From contig CP063375.1 of the NCBI GenBank assembly GCA_022813675.1, positions 818,001 through 882,000 on the forward strand: DNA of 64,000 nucleotides, in the 5' to 3' direction. The DNA is from Deferribacteraceae bacterium V6Fe1. Lineage in GTDB: Bacteria > Chrysiogenota > Deferribacteres > Deferribacterales > Deferrivibrionaceae. Below, piece after piece: positions 8,462-17,060 of this stretch (its first letter is position 1; each line of letters begins with the position of its first letter). Below the pieces are notes generated by a model. That model was not told where the DNA came from, did no database searches, and saw only the letters and a list, made by a program, of their open reading frames with translations. Made by a program: the position numbers and the translations under genes.

Positions 8462-10819
8462 ATGTCGACTATTATCATAGACGGACACTCGGTTGCTTAC
8501 AGGATTTTTTACAAAGTTCCCCCTTTGACAAATTCCAAGGGTGAGCCTACCGGACTAATTCATTCTTTTATAAATACTATACTTTCTATCAAAGAAAAAT
8601 TTAACCCGGAAAAGTTATATGTGACATTTGACTCAAAAGGTGAAACAGACAGACACAGAATGCTTGAAAAGTATAAGGCAAACAGACCGTCAACTCCGGA
8701 AGACTTGATTTTTCAGGTGGAAAAGGTGAAGGAAATCTTGCCGCTTTTGGGGATAGATGTTTTTTGCATAGAGGGTATTGAGGCAGATGACATCATTTAT
8801 ACCTTGACTGAAAAAAGCGATGGAGAAGTTTATTTGGTAACAAAGGATAAGGACTTGATGCAGCTTGTAGATTCAAAGGTAAAGCTTCTTGATTATCAAA
8901 CAGGAAATCTTATAGACAAAGAAGGTGTAAAGGAGAAGATAGGAGTATATCCCGACAAAATCCTTGATTATCTTGCCCTTTGCGGCGACTCGGCGGACAA
9001 TATTCCGGGTGTAAAAGGGGTTGGCCCTAAAACAGCCATAAAGCTTTTGGATGAATATGGGAGTCTTGAAGGTGTGTATGACAATGTGGAAAATATTAAA
9101 GGGAGTTTGAAAGATAAGCTCACCGAAAATAAAGAGTTGGCATTTTTAAGCAGGGAGCTTGCAAGACTGAAAATCGTAGATAACCTTGAAACTTTAAAAG
9201 TTAAGGGTGATATAAAGCAGGTGTTAAAAGAGCTTGAATTAAATAGCCTGTACAAAAGAATTTTCAAGACAAGTGACAAAGAGGTTAAGGGTAAAGATTT
9301 TCATGAAGATATACTTTTTGTTGTGGACAACAGAATTTTTCTTTCGAAACAAAATGAGACTGTCGAGGATGCAAAGCCTGACACAAACACAAAATATGTC
9401 TATGATATAAAAAACTTATACAAAAAGACATCATTTTATGCGGATGATGTTCACGATTTGCTCCTTATTTCGTGGCTTAATAACCCTGACAGTGGCGGGC
9501 TTGGGATATCTAAAAACGAATCATTAAATGACTTTATAGCCAAAGTGAGAAACAGGGCGACTGAAGAGATTGAAAATCTTAAGAGAAATGATCTTTATGA
9601 TATTTATTTCAAATATGAGCTGCCGCTTGCAAAAGTGATTGCCAAGATGGAAAATGCCGGAATAATTCTTGATAGAAAAATCCTCGATAGTTTAAATGAT
9701 GAGATACAAAAGGATGCTTTGGCAAAAGAGGAAGAGATTTATGCACAGATTGGAGAGGTAATTAATATAAATTCACCAAAACAGCTCAGAGAGGTCTTGT
9801 TTGACAAACTAAAACTTTCCCCCTTTAAGAAGACAAAGACAGGGTTTTCCACAGATGAAGAATCTTTGAGAAACATGGTGATTGTCAATCAGCACCACAA
9901 AAAGCTTCTTGAAGATATAATTGAATACAGAGAGCTGACCAAACTACTGAATACATATATTACGAAACTTCCCGAATATATCGACCCCGATACAGGTAAG
10001 ATATATTCCGAATTCAAACAGACAGGCACGGCAACCGGGAGATTTTCTTCCAACAATCCAAATTTGCAAAATATCCCTTTGAAAGGGAAGTGGGGGAAGA
10101 AAATAAGGTCCGCTTTTGTGGCTTCTCCGGGGAAAATTTTTATATCGTTTGACTATTCACAAATTGAGTTGAGGTTTTTGGCACATTTTTCTCAAGATGA
10201 AACCCTTTTGAGTGCTTTTAAAAATAATCTTGATATACATAAAATAACCGGTTCAAAAATATTTAAACTACCTGAAGAAAAGATTGAAGGGGATTTGAGG
10301 AGGATAGCAAAAGCTGTCAATTTTGGCATACTTTACGGACTCAGCCCTTTTGGCCTTGCAAGGGATACGGGGGTGTCAAATGCCGATGCCAAAGAGTTTA
10401 TCGAAACATATTTCAAAACCTATCCAAAGGTGCAAAAATATATTGAGCAGGTGATAAATGATGCGAGAAGGCAGGGCTTTGTAAAGACGATTCTCGGAAG
10501 AAAGAGATTCTTCCCAGAAATTAACAGCAAAAATCCCGTTTTAAGAAATAGATCGGAAAGGATGGCTCTAAACTCAATCCTCCAGGGTTCAGCCGCTGAC
10601 GTGATAAAGCTTTCTATGTTAAAGAGTGATGAATATACAAAAGGTATTGATGCTGAAATTGTTTTACAGATTCATGATGAGTTGGTTTTTGAGGTGGATG
10701 AAAATATTGCTTTGGAAGTGGAAGATAAGGTAAAATATATTATGGAAAACGTTATGAGCCTTGATGTAAAGCTTGAGGTAAACAGCTCTACCGCTTCAAA
10801 TTTGGGGGAGGTAAAATAA
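8462..10819 (+). CDS. polA: DNA polymerase I, apparently without an active proofreading site
   Basis: At 785 residues this is shorter than E. coli Pol I (928). Residues 1 to about 270 are the 5' nuclease domain, with its FDSKGETDRH and GDSADNIPGVKGVGPKTA motifs. The polymerase domain has motif A (FDYSQIELRF, near residue 563) and motif C (QIHDELVFEV, near 736), both intact. The middle (about 285-390) is a shrunken 3'-5' exonuclease-like domain in which I cannot find the first DxE motif; only YDIKNLYKK and DDVHDLLLISWLNNP recall the fold. Proofreading is therefore probably lost, as in Taq polymerase. The stop shares TAATG with the next gene. Confidence 0.95.
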   Translation: MSTIIIDGHSVAYRIFYKVPPLTNSKGEPTGLIHSFINTILSIKEKFNPEKLYVTFDSKGETDRHRMLEKYKANRPSTPEDLIFQVEKVKEILPLLGIDVFCIEGIEADDIIYTLTEKSDGEVYLVTKDKDLMQLVDSKVKLLDYQTGNLIDKEGVKEKIGVYPDKILDYLALCGDSADNIPGVKGVGPKTAIKLLDEYGSLEGVYDNVENIKGSLKDKLTENKELAFLSRELARLKIVDNLETLKVKGDIKQVLKELELNSLYKRIFKTSDKEVKGKDFHEDILFVVDNRIFLSKQNETVEDAKPDTNTKYVYDIKNLYKKTSFYADDVHDLLLISWLNNPDSGGLGISKNESLNDFIAKVRNRATEEIENLKRNDLYDIYFKYELPLAKVIAKMENAGIILDRKILDSLNDEIQKDALAKEEEIYAQIGEVININSPKQLREVLFDKLKLSPFKKTKTGFSTDEESLRNMVIVNQHHKKLLEDIIEYRELTKLLNTYITKLPEYIDPDTGKIYSEFKQTGTATGRFSSNNPNLQNIPLKGKWGKKIRSAFVASPGKIFISFDYSQIELRFLAHFSQDETLLSAFKNNLDIHKITGSKIFKLPEEKIEGDLRRIAKAVNFGILYGLSPFGLARDTGVSNADAKEFIETYFKTYPKVQKYIEQVINDARRQGFVKTILGRKRFFPEINSKNPVLRNRSERMALNSILQGSAADVIKLSMLKSDEYTKGIDAEIVLQIHDELVFEVDENIALEVEDKVKYIMENVMSLDVKLEVNSSTASNLGEVK

Positions 10820-11883
10820 TGAGCAGATTAAACACAATTTTAAAAGAAAATTCCGAATTAAAAAATGAGCTTGAGGGGATAATCGGGCTTATCAAAGAAA
10901 ATGAGATAAAACATCAGGGATTTAAAATCGTAGAATATGCTTTTCTGATGTCTCGGAAGCTTTCTGATATTGAAGATAGGCCGCTTAGTTATTTGAAAGA
11001 GATTTTTTCCCTTGATAAGATTTATCTGTGTGTCAATAAAGATATTTTTAGCTTTGAAGATTTTGACAATACGCAAGAATATAAAAAGATTAAATTTTAT
11101 AACACAAACGTATTTAAATATTTTTTCCTTAAAAAGAGGCCTTATATCGGCAATAACAAAGTAAATTTAATTAGCGAATTTGACCTTTATCCGGAGATGG
11201 GCTCATACTTGATTAGCCCTATTTTTGAAAATGACAAACTTGTAGGTAGCCTAAATATTTATAGCAAATCTCCAGACAGGTTTTCTGATAATTTCTCTGA
11301 AACCGTTAGCTTTGATTTTATAAAGGAGCTTTCATTTAAGGCAGGAATCTCTCTCAGGAAGATTTACGATAGTGAATTTATTAGGATGAAATCTAAGATA
11401 GATGATTTGACAGGTTGTTATAATAAAAACGGCTTGTATGAGAATCTTGAAATATTTTTAAACAGGCACAAAAGATATTCACAGCCATTTTTCTTTATAA
11501 TGTTTGACCTTGATAATTTTAAGATTGTAAATGACACATTGGGGCATCTTGTGGGGGATGAATTTTTGCGAAGAGTCGGCAAAGGGCTTAAGGAAAAATT
11601 TAGAAAGAGCGATATTATCGGCAGATTTGGCGGGGATGAATTTTTTATGCTTATCCCTAAAAAAGGGGCGGATGAGGCGAAGATAATTCATAATAAAGTG
11701 AATGATTTGTTGGAAGATTTGTCTAATGAATTTGATTTGGAAAAAATTGTAACAGCAAGTGCAGGTTGTGTGAAGATGACTGCCGAATCAGAGCCTAGAC
11801 CCCTTGTGGATTTGATAAAGCTTGCCGATGATATGCTTTATAAAAGTAAAAAAGAGTCTAAAGGCTCGATAAGTATTGCATAA
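10819..11883 (+). CDS. GGDEF diguanylate cyclase with GAF/DUF484-like sensor
   Basis: A 354-residue protein that should make the second messenger c-di-GMP. A short N-terminal coiled coil (residues 1-35) leads into a GAF-like domain (about 40-180). The C-terminal GGDEF domain contains the intact active-site motif RFGGDEF (GGDEF at 271-275). Five residues before it is RKSD, the RxxD inhibitory site, so product inhibition is expected. The gene starts within the polA stop (TAATG) and is followed three bases later by the sigma-54 activator gene, so it belongs to the same plus-strand run. No phosphodiesterase domain is present. Confidence 0.9.
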   Translation: MSRLNTILKENSELKNELEGIIGLIKENEIKHQGFKIVEYAFLMSRKLSDIEDRPLSYLKEIFSLDKIYLCVNKDIFSFEDFDNTQEYKKIKFYNTNVFKYFFLKKRPYIGNNKVNLISEFDLYPEMGSYLISPIFENDKLVGSLNIYSKSPDRFSDNFSETVSFDFIKELSFKAGISLRKIYDSEFIRMKSKIDDLTGCYNKNGLYENLEIFLNRHKRYSQPFFFIMFDLDNFKIVNDTLGHLVGDEFLRRVGKGLKEKFRKSDIIGRFGGDEFFMLIPKKGADEAKIIHNKVNDLLEDLSNEFDLEKIVTASAGCVKMTAESEPRPLVDLIKLADDMLYKSKKESKGSISIA

Positions 11884-11886
11884 ATT

Positions 11887-13215
11887 TTGTTGTCTATGAA
11901 AGAGCTGACACCCGAGCTGTCAAGGCTGATTTTTGACAATGTTTACAACGGTATTTACCTTGTGGATAGCCAAGGGAAAACCCTCTGGGTAAATAAGGCA
12001 TTTGAAGAGATGTCTGGTTTTTCCTTGGACGAGCTTGAAGGGAAGACGCTTTATGATCTTGTCAATGTTTACAAATATTTTAGTGGCTCTGCCAGTATAC
12101 TTGTCCTTGAAAATAAGAAGCCTGCAACGGTAACTTACAGGACAAGCAAAGGTAAAAACTTTCTCGTCAAAGGGAAACCGATATTTGATGATAATGGCAA
12201 CCTAAAGTACGTGGTAAATACAATATGGGATTTGACGGTAATTAACTATACCGATGTGGTGGATAAGGATACTTTGAGAGAGTTTAAGCTTCAAGAGTCA
12301 GATATTATTACTACCAGTAGCAGTATGAATAGTGTCATTGATATGGCCATGAAAGTTGCGCCCACGGATGCCAATATCCTTATTACGGGGGAATCGGGTG
12401 TAGGGAAAAGTCTTCTTGCAGGGCTTATTCACAAGATGAGTGACCGTAAAAATGGCAAATTTCTCAAAATAAACTGTGCCTCAATCCCCGAAACACTTTT
12501 GGAGTCGGAGCTGTTTGGTTATGAGTCAGGGGCATTTACAGGTGCCAGCACAAGAGGGAAAATGGGGTTGGTTGAAGCCGCAGAAGGGGGGACAATTTTT
12601 TTGGATGAGATTTCCGAGCTCTCATTGAATGTTCAGGCAAAAGTTTTGACACTTATTCAGGAAAAAGAGTTTGTGAAAGTAGGAGGCACAAAGTCGATAA
12701 AGAGCAATGTGAGGATAATTGCTGCTACCAATAAAAATCTTTACACACTTGTCAATGAAGGGCGTTTTAGGGAAGATTTATATTACAGATTAAACGTTAT
12801 TCCGATAAATATTCCGCCCCTAAGGGAAAGGTTGGACGATATCCCCATTTTGTGCGAATATTTTTTGAAAAAGTTTAATGAAAAGTATAATAGTTACAAA
12901 TATATTTCCGATAGTGTGATTGAGTATTTCAAGACGTATAATTGGCGGGGCAATGTGAGGGAGCTTGAAAATACCATAGAGCGTCTTGTGGTTACCACAA
13001 AGTCAAATAATATTACCCTTTCAGACCTTAACCAGCTCTTTGACGAAGATTTTAGCGGCAACAAGTTAAATTTTGAGGAGCAGATTGCACTGTTTGAAAA
13101 AAATATCTTGCTGAAAGCTAAGAAAAAATTTGGCTCTACAAGACAGATAGCCAAACATTTAAACCTTTCTCAGACAAAAGTGGTCAGGCTTTTGAAAAAA
13201 CACAAAATTGTATGA
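11887..13215 (+). CDS. PAS-domain sigma-54-dependent transcriptional activator (AtoC-like role)
   Basis: A bacterial enhancer-binding protein. Residues about 10-125 form a PAS sensor domain. The AAA+ domain has Walker A GESGVGKS (168-175), the sigma-54 contact loop GAFTGA (about 215-220), Walker B GGTIFLDEI and the arginine-rich sensor region. The C-terminus is a small helix-turn-helix (RQIAKHLNLSQTKVVRLLKKH). There is no receiver domain, so the signal is probably a ligand or redox state sensed by PAS. The start is uncertain: TTG at 11887 or ATG at 11896, without a clear ribosome-binding site. Directly downstream are three palindromes and a -24/-12 promoter before the acetoacetyl-CoA genes, its likely target. 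Confidence 0.92.
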   Translation: MLSMKELTPELSRLIFDNVYNGIYLVDSQGKTLWVNKAFEEMSGFSLDELEGKTLYDLVNVYKYFSGSASILVLENKKPATVTYRTSKGKNFLVKGKPIFDDNGNLKYVVNTIWDLTVINYTDVVDKDTLREFKLQESDIITTSSSMNSVIDMAMKVAPTDANILITGESGVGKSLLAGLIHKMSDRKNGKFLKINCASIPETLLESELFGYESGAFTGASTRGKMGLVEAAEGGTIFLDEISELSLNVQAKVLTLIQEKEFVKVGGTKSIKSNVRIIAATNKNLYTLVNEGRFREDLYYRLNVIPINIPPLRERLDDIPILCEYFLKKFNEKYNSYKYISDSVIEYFKTYNWRGNVRELENTIERLVVTTKSNNITLSDLNQLFDEDFSGNKLNFEEQIALFEKNILLKAKKKFGSTRQIAKHLNLSQTKVVRLLKKHKIV

Positions 13216-13294
13216 GTTGAATATAACTCATTTGAATTATTTATAACTCACTTATTTTCTTTAAATGTCTGCATATTGAGTTGAATATAACTCA
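13213..13294. promoter_or_regulatory. Cluster of three enhancer palindromes TGAGTT-N6-AACTCA
   Basis: Two identical 18-bp copies of TGAGTT-GAATAT-AACTCA lie at 13213-13230 and 13277-13294. A third with one arm mismatch (TGAATT-ATTTAT-AACTCA) lies at 13233-13250. The first overlaps the stop codon of the activator gene. The cluster lies 60-140 bp upstream of the sigma-54 promoter, the usual place for enhancer-binding-protein sites, so the adjacent activator probably binds here. Confidence 0.8.
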
Positions 13295-13353
13295 GACAGT
13301 CTTGCATGTATTTGTAACTTATTAATAGTTAGACTTAAAAATTTTATTGATAT

Positions 13354-13370
13354 AGGCATACAAATTGCAA
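13354..13370 (+). promoter_or_regulatory. Sigma-54 (-24/-12) promoter of the thiolase operon
   Basis: AGGCATACAAATTGCAA matches the consensus TGGCAC-N5-TTGCW, with GG and GC at exactly the required spacing (GG at 13355-13356, GC at 13367-13368). Transcription would begin near 13380, about 25 bases before the thiolase ATG. Confidence 0.8.
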
Positions 13371-13404
13371 CAATGTATTATCAAATAAAAATGGGGGTAT
13401 GTTT

Positions 13405-14580
13405 ATGAAAAATGTTTACATTGTAGAAGCTTTAAGGACACCTTTTGGTTCATATGGCGGAAGTTTGGCAGATGTCCATGTTGCAGACTTGGGGGCAACT
13501 GTAATCAAAGGGCTTGTGGAAAAAACAGGGATTGATGTTGATGCTATTGATGAAGTTATTTTAGGGCAAGTACTTATGGGTGGCAGCGGACAAGCACCTG
13601 CAAGGCAGGCGATGAGAAAGGCTGGATTAAAAGATAAGACTCACGCAATGACAATTAATAAAGTATGTGGAAGCGGTATGAAAGCAATTATGCTTGCTGC
13701 TCAGTCAATAATGCTTGGTGATAGCGAAGTGGCGATTGCAGGCGGTATGGAAAATATGTCAAATACACCTTATGCTCTTGATAAAGCAAGATTTGGCTAT
13801 AGGATGGGCAATGGCAATATCCTCGATTTGATGATTTTTGATGCCCTTCTTGACCCTTATTCCGGCAGACATATGGGGGAAATCACTGAGGAAAGTATAG
13901 CAAAAAATAATGTTTCAAGACAGGAGCAGGATGAATACGCTATCAGGTCATATACATTATCCCAAAAGGCTGTTGAGGGTGGGAGATTTGATACAGAAAT
14001 CGTCCCTGTAGTTAAACAAAGCAAAAAAGGGGAAGTAGTCGTAAACAGAGATGAAGAGCCTTTTAAGGGGGATATATCTAAATTGCCAAGTTTACGTCCC
14101 GTGTTTAAAAAGGATGGCACCATTACTGCGGGAAATGCTTCTACTATAAATGACGGAGCCGCAGCAGTGCTTCTTGCATCAGAGGATGCGGTTAAAAAGT
14201 ATGGTTTAAAACCAAAAGCAAAGTTGGCAGCTTATTCGACTAACAGTATCCACCCGAATGACTTTGGTGAAGCTCCGGTCGGGGCTATTGAAAAAATCTG
14301 GGCTAAAACAGGTCTTTCAAAAGATGATATCGGGCTTTACGAAATTAATGAGGCGTTTTCTGCTGTCCCACTTTTTGCAATCAAAAAACTTGGCCTTGAT
14401 ATAAATAAAGTGAATGTAAACGGAGGGGCAGTTTCTCTCGGACATCCTGTAGGAGCAAGCGGCGGCAGACTTGTTACTACAATTTTAAATGAAATGATTT
14501 TGAGAAAAGAAAAGTATGGGCTTGCTACACTTTGTATCGGCGGCGGCGAAGCTGTGGCTGTATTGCTTGAGCTACTTTGA
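13405..14580 (+). CDS. Acetyl-CoA acetyltransferase (thiolase)
   Basis: A 391-residue thiolase joining or cleaving acetyl-CoA and acetoacetyl-CoA. The active-site cysteine lies in NKVCGSGMKA, and the second and third catalytic motifs are EINEAF and GGAVSLGHPVGASGGR near the C-terminus, with the final Cys in LCIGGG. I choose ATG 13405 (MKNVYIVEA) rather than 13399 because GGGGGT sits immediately before 13399 and is correctly spaced only for 13405. It is the first gene after the sigma-54 promoter and is followed 12 bases later by a CoA-transferase gene, indicating an acetoacetate or short-chain fatty acid utilisation operon. Confidence 0.95.
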   Translation: MKNVYIVEALRTPFGSYGGSLADVHVADLGATVIKGLVEKTGIDVDAIDEVILGQVLMGGSGQAPARQAMRKAGLKDKTHAMTINKVCGSGMKAIMLAAQSIMLGDSEVAIAGGMENMSNTPYALDKARFGYRMGNGNILDLMIFDALLDPYSGRHMGEITEESIAKNNVSRQEQDEYAIRSYTLSQKAVEGGRFDTEIVPVVKQSKKGEVVVNRDEEPFKGDISKLPSLRPVFKKDGTITAGNASTINDGAAAVLLASEDAVKKYGLKPKAKLAAYSTNSIHPNDFGEAPVGAIEKIWAKTGLSKDDIGLYEINEAFSAVPLFAIKKLGLDINKVNVNGGAVSLGHPVGASGGRLVTTILNEMILRKEKYGLATLCIGGGEAVAVLLELL

Positions 14581-14592
14581 CGGAGGCTGATA

Positions 14593-15957
14593 ATGGCTAA
14601 TAAGGTTTACGAATCAGTAGAAAAGGCGTTAGAAGGGGTTTTAAAAGACGGGATGACGATTGCTGCCGGCGGATTTGGGCTGTGCGGTATCCCCGAAAAG
14701 TTGATACTTGCAATTAGGGACAGTGGAGTAAAAAATTTAACATTTGTAAGCAACAACGCCGGCGTGGATAATTTCGGTCTCGGTCTGCTTTTGCAAACAA
14801 GACAGATAAAAAAGATGATTTCTTCGTATGTGGGTGAAAATAAAATATTCGAGCAACAATATTTAAATGGCGAGCTTGAGCTTGAGCTAACCCCTCAGGG
14901 GACTTTGGCTGAAAAGCTCAGGGCAGGCGGTGCAGGTATCCCTGCATTTTATACAAGGACAGGCTACGGCACAATTTTGACAGAAAATAAGGAAACAAAG
15001 ACATTTAATGGCAAAGAGTATGTTTTGGAAGAGAGTATTGTGGCTGACCTTTCAATTGTCAAGGGGTGGAAAGCTGACAAGTCAGGCAACGTAATGTTTA
15101 GAATGACTGCCAATAATTTTAACGAAGCCTGTGCAAAAGCGGGAAAATTGACAATTGTGGAAGTCGAAGAGATTGTAGAAACCGGTGAGCTTGATCCTCA
15201 CTGTATCCATTTGCCTGGGATTTATGTGGATAGGCTTGTGCTTGGGACAAATTACGAAAAGCCGATTGAGCAAAGGACTGTAAATACCGGGACAATAAGC
15301 GCAAAAGGGTTTAACGAACAAAAAGAGTGGATGGCAAAAAGGATTGTAAAAGAGCTAAAGGACGGATACTACGTAAACTTAGGTATAGGGATGCCTACTC
15401 TTGTGGCAAACTTTGTCCCTGATGATATCAATATAATTCTTCATTCGGAAAATGGGCTTCTTGGTATCGGACCATTCCCTTCTGAAGAGGAAGTGGATGC
15501 CGATCTTATAAATGCCGGCAAGCAGACAGTTACATATATCAAAGGTGCTAGTTTCTTCGACTCATCAGAATCATTTGCTATGATTAGGGGCGGTCATCTT
15601 GATTTGTCAGTTTTGGGCGGTATGCAGGTAAGCAAATATGGAGATTTGGCAAACTGGGTTATCCCCGGTAAAATGGTCAAAGGTCCAGGCGGTGCAATGG
15701 ATTTGGTGTCAGGGGTCAAAAAACTTATTGTTATGATGGAGCATACTGCAAAAGATGGAAGTCCTAAAATACTAAATGAGTGCACTCTGCCTATCACGGG
15801 CAAAAATGTAGTAGACATGATTGTTACCGAAAAAGGTGTATTTACTGTTGATAAGGATAAAGGGCTGACTCTTATTGAAATATCGCCATTTTCAAGCCTT
15901 GATGATATAAAGGCGACAACTGGCTGTGATTTTAAAATATCAGACAACCTAAAGTAA
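14593..15957 (+). CDS. 3-oxoacid CoA-transferase, alpha and beta subunits fused
   Basis: A 454-residue protein containing both halves of a succinyl-CoA:3-oxoacid (or acetate/acetoacetate) CoA-transferase. Residues about 1-225 are the alpha part ([13 protein letters not shown], the [12 protein letters not shown] segment, [13 protein letters not shown]). Residues about 240-454 are the beta part, with the catalytic glutamate in HSENGLLG and the [14 protein letters not shown] segment. Most bacteria carry two separate subunits; fusion is typical of mitochondrial enzymes and occurs in some bacteria. With the thiolase upstream it would convert acetoacetate via acetoacetyl-CoA into two acetyl-CoA. 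A terminator follows its stop. Confidence 0.93.
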   Translation: MANKVYESVEKALEGVLKDGMTIAAGGFGLCGIPEKLILAIRDSGVKNLTFVSNNAGVDNFGLGLLLQTRQIKKMISSYVGENKIFEQQYLNGELELELTPQGTLAEKLRAGGAGIPAFYTRTGYGTILTENKETKTFNGKEYVLEESIVADLSIVKGWKADKSGNVMFRMTANNFNEACAKAGKLTIVEVEEIVETGELDPHCIHLPGIYVDRLVLGTNYEKPIEQRTVNTGTISAKGFNEQKEWMAKRIVKELKDGYYVNLGIGMPTLVANFVPDDINIILHSENGLLGIGPFPSEEEVDADLINAGKQTVTYIKGASFFDSSESFAMIRGGHLDLSVLGGMQVSKYGDLANWVIPGKMVKGPGGAMDLVSGVKKLIVMMEHTAKDGSPKILNECTLPITGKNVVDMIVTEKGVFTVDKDKGLTLIEISPFSSLDDIKATTGCDFKISDNLK

Positions 15958-15973
15958 TATCTCTAAAATTACG

Positions 15974-15997
15974 GGCGGCTTTTTGGCCGCCTTTTCT
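15974..15997 (+). terminator. Intrinsic terminator of the thiolase/CoA-transferase operon
   Basis: GGCGGC (15974-15979) and GCCGCC (15986-15991) form a GC-rich stem around a T-rich loop, followed by TTTTCTT. It lies 16 bases after the CoA-transferase stop. Confidence 0.85.
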
Positions 15998-16207
15998 TAT
16001 AAATCGACATTATCTCACGAAAGACGAGCTTAGTATCATATGCTTAAGAATAAGTAGGCTATGCCTTTAAATCTTTTTAAGGAAAGGCCAGACAAATATT
16101 TAAGCCTGTAGTAATGTAATTAAAGGATAAATAAGGCGACACTGGATTGTGAACACTACCTTATTTGTTACTTAACACTTAGTACTTAACACTTAAAGCT
16201 TAATTCT
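15998..16207. repeat. Intergenic region with a 7-nt-periodic repeat block (minus orientation)
   Basis: No gene is visible between the terminator and the DUF4412-like gene, a gap of about 300 bases. At 16168-16202 there is a block of TTAACACTTAGTACTTAAC-type sequence. It is the reverse complement of the TAAGTGTTAAGTRCTAAG repeats found at 32341, 35240, 39040 and 49817. The remainder shows no feature I can support. Confidence 0.55.
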
Positions 16208-16260
16208 TCCCCCCCATAAACTGCTTCATCATCTGCTGTATCTCTTCCTGACTTGGCTGA

Positions 16261-16911
16261 TTATTGCCCCCCCTTTGGATTGTCTGGGCTATTCATCATC
16301 TCTTGGTAAGATTTGATTGGAAAGTTTGGCAGTTTAAATTCAGAATTGCTTATATTTGCGTTAAATTGCACTTTTTTTGCCATTTCTACCCTTTTTACCC
16401 CCATCACATCAGCTTCGCTTTTAAGGGGTATCCCCTTGTAAATCCATACCTTTGCCTGATCAAATTGCCAAATATCGCACATGTAGCCCAGCACCTTCTC
16501 TTTACCGATTTTTTTGGCTTTGTTTGACTGTAGAAAACTTTTTATATCTTTGTATTCATCGTTCATCTTTTGCATTTCATTTACATTTGTTTTGATAATA
16601 ATGTTTTCTTCAAAATCTACTGTGTAGATGATGCCATTATCGTATTTTGACAGCTCTTTAGTGACGGTTTGCCGCCCCATTGTGGTGGATACTGTTTCAG
16701 ATTTTTGCAGCTCAAGGTCACCGAAATCTTTAAAAATAAGTGTGGATGCCCCCTCCTCTTTTATCTGTACTCCGTAAACATTTCCCGTGGCAGTGATAGC
16801 GTATTCCACGATGCCTGATTTTACTTCATATCTTTTTTCTTTGGCATACACCTGAAAGGTAAATACAAAAAACAATAGAGTGATTGTCGCAATGATTTTT
16901 AAAGTTTTCAT
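16261..16911 (-). CDS. DUF4412-like secreted protein, possibly frameshifted at a G run
   Basis: A 216-residue protein with a signal peptide (residues 1-23, cut after VYA), so periplasmic or outer-membrane associated. The body has the features of DUF4412-type proteins: a modified central segment KKIGKEKVLGYMCDIW followed by VWIYKGIPLKSEADVMG. Function is unknown. An AAGGAGA ribosome-binding site precedes the ATG. The frame ends at TAA immediately after a run of seven G (16267-16273, coding strand). With six G the frame would continue through a Q/M-rich tail of about 19 residues (NNQPSQEEIQQMMKQF...) to 16196, which looks like the natural C-terminus. Confidence 0.75.
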   Translation of the reverse strand: MKTLKIIATITLLFFVFTFQVYAKEKRYEVKSGIVEYAITATGNVYGVQIKEEGASTLIFKDFGDLELQKSETVSTTMGRQTVTKELSKYDNGIIYTVDFEENIIIKTNVNEMQKMNDEYKDIKSFLQSNKAKKIGKEKVLGYMCDIWQFDQAKVWIYKGIPLKSEADVMGVKRVEMAKKVQFNANISNSEFKLPNFPIKSYQEMMNSPDNPKGGQ

Positions 16912-17060
16912 ATCGGTATCTCCTTATGGTAGGATAGCAAATTATAGCATAAAAATTGTAAAGTTGCTTGGGATTAATTTGTGGATAACGGGTGATTGTT
17001 AGTAATATTACCATGATTTTTGCCAGTAAGATATTTTGTCCATACTTTTAATTACAAGAT

